From CAYVXE01 sp964455375 (GTDB lineage Bacteria; Zhuqueibacterota; Zhuqueibacteria; Oceanimicrobiales; Oceanimicrobiaceae), in the NCBI GenBank assembly GCA_964455375.1, contig CAYVXE010000002.1, forward strand, positions 30,598-94,597: 64,000 bases of DNA, written 5' to 3'. A program made the position numbers and the translations under genes. The stretch's first letter is position 1. Each line of letters starts with the position of its first letter. Below, piece by piece: positions 54,606-64,000 of the stretch. The notes beneath the pieces are model-generated. The model saw only the letters and a list, made by a program, of their open reading frames with translations, had not been told where the DNA came from and made no database searches.

Positions 54606-56801
54606 ATGGCAGCAGTAGCTAATTTATTGGAAAACTTGAATTCGGTGCAGAAAAAAGCCGTCCAGAGCATCGACGGGCCGGTGCTGGTGCTCGCCGGTGC
54701 CGGCAGTGGAAAAACACGAGTGCTCACATACAGAGTAGCTTATTTACTGGATCAAACAAATGTGAAACCCTGGGAAATTCTTGCGGTTACATTTACGAAC
54801 AAAGCTGCAAATGAAATGAAGGAAAGAATATTGCAGCTCACAAATAACGCTGGGAAGGATATATGGATTGGTACTTTTCACGCTATTTGCTCAAGAATCT
54901 TGCGGCGAGATGGAGAGAGGTTGGGCTTTCCAAGAAACTTTAATGTATTCGATCGGGACGATCAAAAACGTTTTTTAAAGAGCGTCATGACGGATTTAAA
55001 TATCAATTTGAAGCAAATAACAATTGACATGGTACATTCGCGAATCAGTCGTGCAAAGAATAATTTTATCATTCCCACAGCCTATGCGCGATCGGCCAAA
55101 GATTTTTTTGAAGAAACGGTAGCCAATGTTTACGCTGCTTATCAGAATTCTTTAAAAAAGAACAATGCTATGGATTTTGATGATTTGTTAGTTAACCCCA
55201 TTGTTCTTTTCAATGAATTCCCGGAAGTTTTGCAAAATTATCAGAATAGATTTAAATATATTCTGGTGGATGAATATCAGGATACAAATCATACTCAATA
55301 TTTAATGCTCAAGAAATTAACTGAGAAAAACAAAAATCTCTGTGTAGTGGGTGATGACGACCAATCCATCTACAAATGGAGAGGTGCAGATATTAAAAAT
55401 ATATTAAATATGGAGCAGGATTATCCGGAGTGCAAAATTTATCATCTGGAGCAGAATTACCGTTCGACCAAATCTATTCTCGATGTTGCAAATTATGTTG
55501 TAAAAAACAACTCGCAGCGCCGGGATAAAACACTGTGGACAGACCGAAAAACGGGAGATAAACCGGTCGTTGTGGAAGTCGAAGACCATATCAGCGAATC
55601 TCTCTACATTGTGCATTTGCTTAAAAATGAAGTTTATGAAAGCGGCCGGAATTTCAATGATTTTGTTATTTTGTACCGGACGAATGCACAATCAAGAGTT
55701 TTAGAAGATGCTCTGCGTCGAGCCGGGATTCCTTATGTGATTGTAGGAGGTGTCAGGTTTTACGAAAGAAAGGAAATTAAAGATATTTTAGCTTATTTAC
55801 GCCTGATTTCCAATCAAAAAGATTCGGTGTGTTTCAAGCGTATTATTAACTATCCGTTACGGGGGATTGGCGATGCATCTCTGGAGAAGCTTGAAACGTA
55901 TGCCAAAGACCACAATATTACATTGTTTGAAGCAGCCGGCCGAGTGAGTGAGATCGCAACGCTTTCGAAGCGCGTACAAAAAAGCATTTCCGAATTTCAT
56001 CACCTTATTTCGAAATATGCTAATTTGCTTTCTGAGTTTTCGGCCGGTGAATTGGCCAGAACTCTGGTAGATGAGATCGGGTTACTTACGATATTTAAAG
56101 AAATCGGTACTGAAGAGTCCCTGGGTCGCTCAGAAAATGTCATGGAATTATTATCTGCTATCGCTAACTTTACAAAAGTCAGGAAAAACAACAGCCTGCA
56201 GTATTTTCTGGAAGAGGTTGCGCTTGTTACTGATATCGATAGTTGGGACAAAGGGTCCAATGCAGTAACATTAATGACACTGCATAGCGCAAAAGGGCTT
56301 GAATTCCCGGTGGTTTTTATTGCCGGGCTTGAAGAGGGGCTTTTCCCGTTAACCCGGACATTCGACAGTAACGAAGAGTTGGAAGAAGAACGGCGGTTAT
56401 TTTATGTGGGAGTTACCCGCGCACAGGATAAATTGTATCTTTCCTGGGCTGCACAGAGACTTCGTTATGGCGAAATGTATCAGAATTTACCCTCCAGGTT
56501 TTTGCAGGAAATAGATGATCACTTAGTCGAGTATAAAAGTGTGCGACGGGCTTATCAGAGCGGTCGTACAAAACCGCGGGTACAAAAAAAACGCCGGGAT
56601 GTTATGCCTAAATACGAGGACTACTCTCAGGAGGTACCCCGATTGGTAATGGGAAGTATGGTTAAACATGCTGCATTTGGGGTTGGCAGGGTTATGGCCA
56701 AAGAGGGAAGCGGTGAAAGTCTAAAAATTACAGTACGTTTTAACCAGGTCGGCACCAAGAAATTAATGGTTAAATACGCGAATCTGGAAATTCTAAATTG
56801 A
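54606..56801 (+). CDS. UvrD/PcrA-type DNA helicase
   Basis: 731 residues, superfamily 1A. Walker A AGAGSGKTRVLTYRVA near residue 32, DEYQDTNHTQY (motif II), DDQSIYKWRGAD (motif III), NYRST (motif IV), TLHSAKGLEFPVVF (motif V) and YVGVTRAQDKLYLSW (motif VI). The C-terminal 60 residues (GSMVKHAAFGVGRVMAKEG) form the Tudor-like domain that in PcrA contacts RNA polymerase. Works in repair and in clearing stalled transcription. The TPR gene begins four bases before its stop. Confidence 0.95.
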   Translation: MAAVANLLENLNSVQKKAVQSIDGPVLVLAGAGSGKTRVLTYRVAYLLDQTNVKPWEILAVTFTNKAANEMKERILQLTNNAGKDIWIGTFHAICSRILRRDGERLGFPRNFNVFDRDDQKRFLKSVMTDLNINLKQITIDMVHSRISRAKNNFIIPTAYARSAKDFFEETVANVYAAYQNSLKKNNAMDFDDLLVNPIVLFNEFPEVLQNYQNRFKYILVDEYQDTNHTQYLMLKKLTEKNKNLCVVGDDDQSIYKWRGADIKNILNMEQDYPECKIYHLEQNYRSTKSILDVANYVVKNNSQRRDKTLWTDRKTGDKPVVVEVEDHISESLYIVHLLKNEVYESGRNFNDFVILYRTNAQSRVLEDALRRAGIPYVIVGGVRFYERKEIKDILAYLRLISNQKDSVCFKRIINYPLRGIGDASLEKLETYAKDHNITLFEAAGRVSEIATLSKRVQKSISEFHHLISKYANLLSEFSAGELARTLVDEIGLLTIFKEIGTEESLGRSENVMELLSAIANFTKVRKNNSLQYFLEEVALVTDIDSWDKGSNAVTLMTLHSAKGLEFPVVFIAGLEEGLFPLTRTFDSNEELEEERRLFYVGVTRAQDKLYLSWAAQRLRYGEMYQNLPSRFLQEIDDHLVEYKSVRRAYQSGRTKPRVQKKRRDVMPKYEDYSQEVPRLVMGSMVKHAAFGVGRVMAKEGSGESLKITVRFNQVGTKKLMVKYANLEILN

Positions 56802-56809
56802 CAAGTAAC

Positions 56810-59800
56810 ATGACGAATTCTATAAAAACTTTCTATGTTGTTTTACTGCTTCTTTTGAGTGTGCTGAATGCCGGGAATATTTTTTCCCAAACTGTTCCGG
56901 CTGAGAAGGAATTGCAATTTGCACGCAAGCTGTATGATGATACGCTTTATTCACTTGCTGCACAACAATTTGAGCGCTTTGTAAAAGAACATCCAAATCA
57001 CGAACAGGCCGATGCAGCGCTTTTTTTCGGTGGTGAGGCGTACATAAAATTGGATGATTTTAAGCACGCTTATAAACTCTTCATGGAACTGGAGTTGGCT
57101 TATCCGCGATCGGCATGGCTGGTAAAAGCCAGAATAAAAATGGCAGAATGCCAGGAAAGATTGAAGAACTATGCGAATGCTGCGGTATTGTATAGACGGG
57201 TTTATGTCCTTAGCCCTGAAAGTGATTTAGCGCCACAAGCCTTGTTGAATTCCGGGAAGTCTTATACGCTGGCGAATCGAGAGCAGGATGCCATAAAAAC
57301 GTATTTTGATCTGGTTCAATCCTATCCGAATTCATCGCAGCGCTTCCTGGCTGATCTGGCAATCATAAATAGTCGTTTTTCCGAGGGACGTTATCAAGAC
57401 GCGCTGCAATACATCAATGCTATCTTTAAAAAGTTTGGCGATAATCTTGAGAATCCGAAATTCTATGCACTGAAAGCGAACATTTTCATAAAATTGGGAC
57501 AACTCGAAAAGGCAGAAGGAATCTGTGCAGATCTCATTAAACGATTTTCCGCTCAAACCGAGGCGGATTTTGCCCGGATACAATTGGCGCAAATTTACCA
57601 AAAGCAGGGCAAATTTGATGCGGCATTAAATACATATAACCAGGTTGTCAATGCAACCAAAAGCGACTCGATTAAAGCATCGGTCTTTGAGCAAGAGGGT
57701 GACTTACTTTTTAAACTGAGGCGCTATCAGGAAGCTTTGAGCGCTTATGAAAAGGGTCGCCGATTAAATGTGAAAACTGAACCCGATTTCCTCGATTTTA
57801 AAATAGCTGAAACAGAACGCAATCTCGGCAAGTTTAAGCGTGCTGCAGAAAGTTATGAAAGGGTTCTTAACACAAAAAATGAGGCTCTTGAAGATTCGCC
57901 ACAATTGATTCAAAAGAGCTATAAAGGGCTGGTTGCGTCTTATGCAGGTGCAGAAAAATTTACCGAAGCGCTACATGTTATAAAAAATTATCGCCGGAAA
58001 TTTTCAGTTGAGAAGCAAAACGACTGGTTCAGGTTTAAGGAAGCGAAAATCATCGAGCAGAACGTCCATGATTATTCCAGAGCGACTCGTGTTTATGCAG
58101 CGTTTATGGAAGAATTTCCCTTTAGCCCGAGGGTCGACGAGGCGCAACGCCGATTAGCTTTGTGTTATGAAAAATTGCAGGAATTCCCGTCAGCGCTCAA
58201 AGAGTACCAAAACTACCTAACCCGATTTACAGCAGGCGATGATGTGGCCTGGGTTCAGGAACGCATCCGGACCATCCGTGACGTTGTTTTTGTAGACAAA
58301 GCGGGTAACTTAAATGCCGTGGCAACTGTTTTACTAACGATGAGCAGTCAGGCCAAGCCATTGGATTCAATAAAATTAGCGAAAGCATTTTATGAAATTA
58401 AGGCCTTCAAAGCAGCCGTTGAGCAGTTAAAAAATAGTTTAACAAAAAAAGGAAAGAGCGACAAGAAGTGGTCAGATGGATTTTACTGGTTAGGCATGGC
58501 GTATTACCAACTCGCCCGGCGACAGGATTTGTTTGGTCTTGTAAAAAAATCTGAAACCCTGTTTGACAGCGCTGCCGTCAGTTTGAATTACTTCGTGAAA
58601 AATTCAGCCGATAGCGTTCTTCTTGAAAATGCCGGTGTCTCACTTGCGCAAATTGCCCTGAAACAGAGAACAGAAGATCGTAAAACATTGTTGGATTCTC
58701 TTGTACGATCCTTTGAGCGAACATTTCCAAACAGTAAGTTCCTGTCGGAATTGAAAATACAGCAAGGCGATTTGTATTTGAATGAAGTGGAAGCAGACAC
58801 TGCGGACATCCACAAGGCGTTTAGATTCTTTGGTGACGTTTTAAAAACCAAGCAATCCGAAGATATATTGGAAAAGGCTACCTTCCTGAGAGCAAAAGCT
58901 TCAGTTCATATCAATCCTGACTCAACAACGTTACAATTGCTGAATGAATTTATGCAGCGGTTTGCGGAAAGTCAATATTTACCGGTTGCGAGTCTTTTAA
59001 AAGCTGATTTAGAAGCTTCCCTTGGTAATGAAACTGAAGCCATCGCGTTGTTAGAAAAAGTTTTAGAAAAATATTATTACAGTGGAGCCGCTTTAAAGGC
59101 AGTGTTGCAATTGGGAGAATTGTATCAAAAAAAAGGCAAGTACAATTCAGCTCTCGACAGTTACCGGAGCTTTTTGAAACTAGAAAAAGAGTATGGTGTA
59201 GATGACAAAAAAGGAACCCATGCAAGCCTCGTGTTGACAGAAGCGCATCTGTATGATCAACTCGGCGACGATGAAAATGCGCTTCATTACTATTTCACCT
59301 TTTTACATGAAAACCCATTTTCAAGAGAGACGGTGCAGGCGAAATTAGCTATTGCAGCCATTGCACGGAGACAAAAAAATCTTGCAGTTGCAAAAAATTA
59401 CTATAATAGTATTGTGGCTTCGGAAGCCGATGAAAGTGACCGGGAAATTGCACTATTCTCACTTGGTGAAATATATTTTGACCAACACTTGTACAAAGAT
59501 GCCCGACCTTATTTTCTTGAAGCTGCTAAACTTGCGCATGAAGCAAGTTCTGAAAAACCTGCATTGAGTTACGCAGTTAGATGCTTGTACAAACAGAAAT
59601 TTTTTAAGCAGGCAGAAATAGAGGCAAAAGCATTTTTTAAAAAATATAAAGATTCTAAGGCTGACAGGGGACAGTTTCTACTCGATAAAGCGAACGCATA
59701 CAAATCAGACAAGAACTTTGATTTGGCTGAGAAGGCATTTAAAAAACTTAAAAGCGATTTTAAACAAACTGACCTGGGGGCCAAAGGGGAATTCGGGTTG

Positions 59801-60541
59801 GGGTCGGTCTACTTGATTACAAATCACGTCGAAGATGCATTGAAGATTCTGACGGATATTCCTGCGAAGTATCCTGACAGTGACGTGACGCCGCTCACAT
59901 ATTACAATTTGGGTGATTTTTATTATAAATCACAACAAGTGGAAAATGCAATTCATGCATTTAAGCAGTCGGTAAACCATAAGAAAGCTGGTGATTATAA
60001 ACCCAAAGGGATGCTTTATCTCATTCAATGTTATGCTGATGCGGGCATGTGGGATAAGGCAGTGGCTTTGACGCGTGAATTCTTAGATGAATATCCGGAG
60101 TCGAAGCAGGCCTTCCGGAAACAGGTAGATATTGCAGTATACTTAATGAAGTTGAAAGAATATGATCGTTCTGTGGCGAAACTAAAAGAGCTGCTTCCGT
60201 TTGCGGATCAGGAAAATGAAGCGGAAATCCAATTTTATATCGGACAATGTTACAAAGAAAAGGGAGACTTTGCGCAGGCTGCAACGGAATTTTTAAAAGT
60301 TAACTATTTAACGCGGCCCACAAAATTGCCCTGGCATGTCACAGCTTTATTTGAGGCGGGGCGCAGCCTGATAAGAATGGGTGATGTCGATCAGGCCCAA
60401 AAAATATTTCAAACCATTGTTAAGACACAAGGCGCTGAAAGTAATTTTGGCCGCTTCGCTTTGCAGAAACTTCAGGAATTGGATTTGAAATCGTCATCCG
60501 GAAATTCTACCCCAGACTCTACATCTCAATCCTCTAATTGA
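56810..60541 (+). CDS. Very large exported TPR protein
   Basis: 1243 residues from the ATG at 56810 (a TTG at 56798 is in frame and overlaps the helicase). Signal peptide in residues 1-27 (FYVVLLLLLSVLNAGNIFS). The rest is an almost unbroken array of TPR and Sel1-like helix pairs; typical units are AADAALFFGGEAYIKLDDF-like near 60, PQALLNSGKSYTLANREQDA near 140 and FYIGQCYKEKGDFAQAATEF near 1140, with the spacing of YbgF/BamD relatives. Probably a periplasmic scaffold. No enzymatic domain is seen. A Ser/Thr-rich tail ends the protein. Confidence 0.85.
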   Translation: MTNSIKTFYVVLLLLLSVLNAGNIFSQTVPAEKELQFARKLYDDTLYSLAAQQFERFVKEHPNHEQADAALFFGGEAYIKLDDFKHAYKLFMELELAYPRSAWLVKARIKMAECQERLKNYANAAVLYRRVYVLSPESDLAPQALLNSGKSYTLANREQDAIKTYFDLVQSYPNSSQRFLADLAIINSRFSEGRYQDALQYINAIFKKFGDNLENPKFYALKANIFIKLGQLEKAEGICADLIKRFSAQTEADFARIQLAQIYQKQGKFDAALNTYNQVVNATKSDSIKASVFEQEGDLLFKLRRYQEALSAYEKGRRLNVKTEPDFLDFKIAETERNLGKFKRAAESYERVLNTKNEALEDSPQLIQKSYKGLVASYAGAEKFTEALHVIKNYRRKFSVEKQNDWFRFKEAKIIEQNVHDYSRATRVYAAFMEEFPFSPRVDEAQRRLALCYEKLQEFPSALKEYQNYLTRFTAGDDVAWVQERIRTIRDVVFVDKAGNLNAVATVLLTMSSQAKPLDSIKLAKAFYEIKAFKAAVEQLKNSLTKKGKSDKKWSDGFYWLGMAYYQLARRQDLFGLVKKSETLFDSAAVSLNYFVKNSADSVLLENAGVSLAQIALKQRTEDRKTLLDSLVRSFERTFPNSKFLSELKIQQGDLYLNEVEADTADIHKAFRFFGDVLKTKQSEDILEKATFLRAKASVHINPDSTTLQLLNEFMQRFAESQYLPVASLLKADLEASLGNETEAIALLEKVLEKYYYSGAALKAVLQLGELYQKKGKYNSALDSYRSFLKLEKEYGVDDKKGTHASLVLTEAHLYDQLGDDENALHYYFTFLHENPFSRETVQAKLAIAAIARRQKNLAVAKNYYNSIVASEADESDREIALFSLGEIYFDQHLYKDARPYFLEAAKLAHEASSEKPALSYAVRCLYKQKFFKQAEIEAKAFFKKYKDSKADRGQFLLDKANAYKSDKNFDLAEKAFKKLKSDFKQTDLGAKGEFGLGSVYLITNHVEDALKILTDIPAKYPDSDVTPLTYYNLGDFYYKSQQVENAIHAFKQSVNHKKAGDYKPKGMLYLIQCYADAGMWDKAVALTREFLDEYPESKQAFRKQVDIAVYLMKLKEYDRSVAKLKELLPFADQENEAEIQFYIGQCYKEKGDFAQAATEFLKVNYLTRPTKLPWHVTALFEAGRSLIRMGDVDQAQKIFQTIVKTQGAESNFGRFALQKLQELDLKSSSGNSTPDSTSQSSN

Positions 60542-60865
60542 CGCAGGACTCATTTTTTAATTTTATACAGAATAACCAAATCCTCAAAATTGTTTTAATG
60601 AGTGTCTGAACGAAGACGCTATCTTTGTTGTGTCCGAATTCAGGAGGAAATCTGGCAATGCGCTACTGCTCGGCTGTAAAAGTCTCTATTTTCAAGAGCC
60701 TTCAATCTGTCAACAGATTCCTCCCCCGGCAACGACGGATTCGAAATGACGCCTTTTGTGAATAATTTTCATGTTTTCGTTCAATCATTTTAATGGAATA
60801 AAACAACGTTTTCTTAGTATAAGATATGTATATTCTGAGAGAAGTTTCATCGTAGCCGTGCGAAC
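60542..60865. other. Gene-free region upstream of the sigma factor
   Basis: 324 bases without a plausible gene. Around 60712-60752 the sequence (CAGATTCCTCC then CGGATTCGAAATGACG) resembles a decayed copy of the widespread CAGATTCCTC-GGAATGACG type of dispersed repeat. TGGAATAAAAC at 60793-60803 with TATAAG about 20 bases later could be the promoter of the sigma-factor gene, but this is weak. Confidence 0.35.
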
Positions 60866-61456
60866 ATGAATTTGAAAAACGATAGAGATGTTCACAAGAA
60901 CATTCAAAAATCATTGCGTGGTGATTCAAGGGCTTTTGAGTATATCGTACATAAATATCAGAAGCGTATCTATTTCACTGTTCTGCAAATTGTTATGAAT
61001 CACGATGATGCGGATGATATTATTCAGGAAACGTTCATCAAGGCGTACACGAAGTTGAGTTCATATAATGCCGATTATCCGTTTTATCCGTGGCTTTATC
61101 GAATTGCCATCAATACATCTTTGAATCATCAAAAGAAAAAAGCGCGGCTGCGAGCGCTTTCGTTGGATGACTTGGATAATAATAACCACCGCAGTGATTT
61201 AGCTGAGGCACCCCGGCAAATGTTCGATATGGCTGGCGGTGAATTGATACACCACTTAAAAGCAGCCTTAAAAAAAATACCCTTAGAACAACGAATGGTT
61301 TTTATGTTGAGGGTGAATGATGGCATGAGCTACCAGGAAATAAGTGAGCAGATGGACATTTCGATTGGTACTGTCATGTCCCGTTTATCGCGAGCGCGTA
61401 GAAAGTTGAAAAAATTACTACAAAATTTTGTAGAAACGAAAGATATCGAGGTGTGA
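60866..61456 (+). CDS. ECF-type RNA polymerase sigma factor (RpoE-like)
   Basis: 196 residues. Region 2 is clear (SLRGDSRAFEYIVHKYQ, DADDIIQETFIKAYTKL, YPWLYRIAINTSLNHQKKK) and region 4 is a helix-turn-helix (RVNDGMSYQEISEQMDISIG then TVMSRLSRARRKLK). An anti-sigma factor gene starts directly at its stop, as usual for ECF pairs. Target genes unknown. Confidence 0.95.
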   Translation: MNLKNDRDVHKNIQKSLRGDSRAFEYIVHKYQKRIYFTVLQIVMNHDDADDIIQETFIKAYTKLSSYNADYPFYPWLYRIAINTSLNHQKKKARLRALSLDDLDNNNHRSDLAEAPRQMFDMAGGELIHHLKAALKKIPLEQRMVFMLRVNDGMSYQEISEQMDISIGTVMSRLSRARRKLKKLLQNFVETKDIEV

Positions 61457-61459
61457 ATG

Positions 61460-62366
61460 ATGAATTGCGATGGCATAAAGAAAAAATTAGGGGGGTATCT
61501 CGATGAGGAACTCCCTGAGNNNNNNNNNNNNNNNNNNNNNNNNNNNNNNNNNNNNNNNNNNNNNNNNNNNNNNNNNNNNNNNNNNNNNNNNNNNNNNNNN
61601 NNNNNNNNNNNNNNNNNNNACAAAGCGCTTGAAGTCGAATAACAAACCTCCAATGAATCATAGCATTGCAAAGAAGTCAGGTACTGCAGAAACAAAAACA
61701 AAGCAGGTTGATTCTAAAAATCCGAATTTGAAAGAAGCTCCTGCGGCAATCTCCGTCGGACCTTTTGCATCTTCTGATCGCAATCCTTCAAAACAAGCCG
61801 TGCGAAGACTGACACTTGAACCGGTGAATGCTCTTGTCAACTTAAAAGGACTCATCGTTCGGAATTCTGTTTCACAAAAGATTAACAAGGAGGAAGAACT
61901 CATTCCGCTTCCCAATTCGATGTTCATCATGGATGGTGCGGCTAACGATCAGTTAACCTCTGGAAAAAAAGGTAAGCAAATGATGTCAACGACTGCAGCC
62001 TTGGCGCGTTCGGGTTCTGCAGGAAGATCGGCTAATTCATTGCGGAGAAAAAAAATAATTGATGTACACGGGGAGAACAGTTTTTCGCAAACTTTGTGGA
62101 TTGTTCAGGAAAGCACATCGCTCAGTGAAAAGAAAAATATATGGCTGTCTTATATCAGCAGAGAGAAAGATCCGACTTACCACTCATTGGCTATTTATCA
62201 ACTGGCTTTGACCTTGGAAAAAATCGTCGAAACCAGCAAGTCAGAGGCAGACGCCAGGGAAGCGTACAATTTTTTTGTCGAAAATAAAAAAACATTGATT
62301 TTTCAAATGAAAGAGCAGCGCTATAATAGTAAACTACATGTACTGGAAAAAATGATAAATCAATAA
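61460..62366 (+). CDS. Anti-sigma factor, interrupted by an assembly gap
   Basis: The first 20 residues (MNCDGIKKKLGGYLDEELPE) match the start of zinc-finger anti-sigma factors, with GAGGTG lying 6 bases before the ATG at 61460 (61457 is an alternative). The His and Cys pair expected next falls in the run of 100 N. After the gap a frame continues to 62366 with about 248 residues of low-complexity, basic sequence and a helical C-terminus (YHSLAIYQLALTLEKIVE); I do not recognise it. The two sides are in different frames across exactly 100 N, which is expected if the gap size is arbitrary. No membrane segment is seen on either side. Confidence 0.65.
61520..61619. other. Assembly gap (100 N)
   Basis: Exactly 100 undetermined bases, the usual placeholder for a gap of unknown length, inside the anti-sigma factor gene. 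Confidence 0.98.
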
Positions 62367-62508
62367 ACGGAATATAACGCTACATACGATTGTTATATTT
62401 TTTGACACTTGAATAAAGTTAATTTAAACGCTTGAAAATTTGACTCATTAATTAGAAAAATAAATGTATTAAAAAGCCTCTTATTTATCCCCTCCTCCTT
62501 TTAGCCGT

Positions 62509-62544
62509 GAAAAAGCCGTGACGTAGTCATGGCTTTTTCATTTA
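62509..62544 (+). terminator. Rho-independent terminator after the anti-sigma factor gene
   Basis: GAAAAAGCCGTGAC (62509-62522) pairs with GTCATGGCTTTTTC (62526-62539), 14 pairs with one G-T wobble and a 3-base loop, T-rich at the 3' side. It lies between the anti-sigma gene and nadC. Confidence 0.75.
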
Positions 62545-62600
62545 ATGCCAATGTAGTTTCTATTTGATTTTAAATATATTTATGCATAAAATTAGCCCTG

Positions 62601-63485
62601 ATGAGAGACATTAACGAACCACGGAACCGAATGACTGCATGTTCAAATAGAAACCAACTATCCCATTTAATTGAGTTGGCTTTGGCAGAAGATTTAAGAG
62701 AAACAGGCGACATGACTGCGAATTTGCTTTTGAGTTCTGATAGAGAATCGAGGGCAGCCATCATTAGTAAACAAGACGGTATTCTCTTTGGGCTGGATGT
62801 TGCAAAGAAAGTGTTCGAAAAAGTTGACTCATCTGTTTCATTCAAAGCTGATGTTAAAGATGGTGACAGGGTCTCATTGAAATCAAAGATTGCGGAAATA
62901 AATGGTTCGGCAGGCGCTATTCTAACTGCGGAACGGACGGCTTTGAATTTTTTACAGCGATTATCCGGTATCGCGACGCTAACCGCAAAGTATGTACAGG
63001 CCGTTGCCGGGACAAAGGCTAAAATACTGGATACGAGGAAAACCACGCCTGCACATCGGTTTTTAGAAAAGATGGCCGTTCGCGCGGGCGGTGGGTTTAA
63101 CCACAGATTCGGATTGTTCGATATGGTTCTCATCAAAGAGAACCATATTGAGGTTGCTGGAAACCTCAGGAATGCTGTTGCGCAAATCCATTCCCGGTTA
63201 AATGAGAAAAAAATACAACTAAAGATAGAAGTCGAAACAAAAAGTATTGCGGAGGTTGAGGAAGTATCGAGCCTTGGTGTTGACCGCATCATGCTGGATA
63301 ATATGAGCCTGGACGAGATGCAAAAATCTGTTCAGCTTGTTAACGGGAAAATTGAGCTGGAAGCCTCTGGTGGAGTGACTTTGGCAACCGTTCGCAGCAT
63401 TGCCGAGACTGGTGTGGATTACATTTCGGTGGGGGCGTTAACACACTCGGCACCGACCTTCGATCTGTCGTTATTGTTTGAATAA
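62601..63485 (+). CDS. nadC: Nicotinate-nucleotide diphosphorylase (carboxylating), quinolinate phosphoribosyltransferase
   Basis: 294 residues from 62601; ATG at 62631 would remove ten poorly conserved residues and is about as likely. LIELALAEDLRETGDMTANLL, ERTALNFLQRLSGIAT, DTRKTTPAHRFLEK and VRAGGGFNHRFGLFD carry the substrate-binding Arg and Lys; EASGGVTLATV and DYISVGALTHSAP close the barrel. It makes nicotinate mononucleotide from quinolinate in NAD synthesis. nadA and nadB are not in the window. Confidence 0.95.
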   Translation: MRDINEPRNRMTACSNRNQLSHLIELALAEDLRETGDMTANLLLSSDRESRAAIISKQDGILFGLDVAKKVFEKVDSSVSFKADVKDGDRVSLKSKIAEINGSAGAILTAERTALNFLQRLSGIATLTAKYVQAVAGTKAKILDTRKTTPAHRFLEKMAVRAGGGFNHRFGLFDMVLIKENHIEVAGNLRNAVAQIHSRLNEKKIQLKIEVETKSIAEVEEVSSLGVDRIMLDNMSLDEMQKSVQLVNGKIELEASGGVTLATVRSIAETGVDYISVGALTHSAPTFDLSLLFE

Positions 63486-63511
63486 ACCAACCGATACAGT
63501 CGGAGTTTTTG

Positions 63512-63919
63512 ATGATAAAAAAAATTGATCATATTGGCATCGCCGTTTCAGATATGGCGTCCTCGGAACGGAAATATGAAGTTTTGACCGGCAAGAAGTC
63601 GGGTCATAAAGAAGTGGTGGAAGAGCAGAAAGTTGAAACATCCTTTTTCCCGGTAGGCGATGTACGTTTGGAATTATTAAAGGGTATTCATCCTGAGTCA
63701 CCCATTGCGAAATTTATTACTAAAAGAGGGGAGGGGATTCATCACATCTGTTTTGAAGTAGAGGATCTAAAAGAGTCGAAAGCGTTCTTCAGCAAATGCG
63801 GCTTTACGTTCATCGAAGGAATCCCTGAAAGCGGCGCCGGTGGCTCAAAAGTGGCGTTTCTGCATCCCAAAAGTACAGGCGGAATTTTGATGGAACTGGT
63901 TGAGCACCCTGAAAAATAG
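63512..63919 (+). CDS. mce: Methylmalonyl-CoA epimerase
   Basis: 135 residues from the ATG at 63512 with CGGAG 6 bases upstream; the TTG at 63509 adds one residue. Vicinal-oxygen-chelate fold: IDHIGIAV, VRLELLKG, IHHICFEV and ILMELVEH supply the His, Glu, His and Glu metal ligands expected in the epimerase. It interconverts methylmalonyl-CoA epimers in propionate metabolism. The mutase genes are not in the window; they might lie beyond the right edge. The final 81 bases show nothing recognisable. Confidence 0.9.
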   Translation: MIKKIDHIGIAVSDMASSERKYEVLTGKKSGHKEVVEEQKVETSFFPVGDVRLELLKGIHPESPIAKFITKRGEGIHHICFEVEDLKESKAFFSKCGFTFIEGIPESGAGGSKVAFLHPKSTGGILMELVEHPEK

Positions 63920-64000
63920 TTAATTTTTGACAGAGAAATCACGTTTCTTTCATTTCGACCAGATAGGCGTCAACTTAAGCGCCCAGCTTGTTCCCAAACT

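Noticed and set aside
61457..61642. Separate 61-residue protein spanning the N gap
   Set aside because: The frame is continuous only because N was translated as unknown; the 3' end is arbitrary.
62570..63292. Long minus-strand open frame (240 residues) opposite nadC
   Set aside because: It is fully antisense to a well-conserved nadC, has Ser/Thr/Phe-rich composition typical of antisense frames, and no ribosome site.

Overview
The window looks like a chromosomal segment of an FCB-group Gram-negative bacterium near the Calditrichaeota / candidate division KSB1 / Ignavibacteria level. The main pointers are two secreted proteins ending in a type IX secretion style C-terminal domain with the NFPNPFNPST signature, an outer-membrane barrel protein, a lipoprotein, large periplasmic TPR proteins, and clear Shine-Dalgarno sites of GGAGG type in front of many genes. 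This placement is inference from protein style, not from a marker tree. No tRNA, rRNA, CRISPR array, prophage or intact insertion sequence was seen. One 100-base run of N (61520-61619) marks an assembly gap.

Layout. 74-1615 (minus): YifB/ComM-like ATPase, divergent from a PrkA - DUF444 - SpoVR stress operon (2074-6792) whose upstream region carries inverted repeats and a sigma-54-like core. 6988-12745: a secreted glycosidase-like protein, a secreted HExxH protein and a DCC-family protein (both minus), and a fused NDP-forming acyl-CoA synthetase. 12967-17044: a STAS protein and two tandem secreted paralogues that share a nearly identical last 300 bases. 17347-22180: RadC, an OPT-family transporter and MutL.

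22249-36202 is the centrepiece: a 15-gene aromatic amino acid super-operon in the order trpE-G-D-C-F-B-A, chorismate mutase, DAHP synthase, tyrA, aroA, aroE, aroC, aroK, aroQ. Most genes overlap or nearly touch. It starts with a strong promoter and an unannotated 35-codon leader peptide carrying eight consecutive aromatic codons (Trp-Tyr-Tyr-Trp-Tyr-Trp-Tyr-Phe), followed by mutually exclusive RNA hairpins and a rho-independent terminator 24 bases before trpE. The reading is classical ribosome-mediated attenuation, but sensing tryptophan and tyrosine (perhaps phenylalanine) together and controlling both the common shikimate trunk and the branches. The last gene fuses AroQ to a GAF domain resembling free methionine-R-sulfoxide reductase. 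aroB and pheA are not in the window.

36386-49670: Lon protease, an unrecognised protein, an outer-membrane barrel/TPR fusion, then a partner-switching signalling cluster: a receiver-PAS-GAF-GAF sensor with no output domain, a propeller lipoprotein, a STAS antagonist, an RsbW-like kinase and two SpoIIE-type phosphatases, followed by a site-2 protease. 49712-64000: housekeeping and accessory genes (DUF72, PLP desulfhydrase-like, SDR, thiamine-binding protein, CPBP protease, MltG, UvrD/PcrA helicase, a 1243-residue TPR protein, an ECF sigma factor with a gap-broken anti-sigma factor, NadC, methylmalonyl-CoA epimerase).
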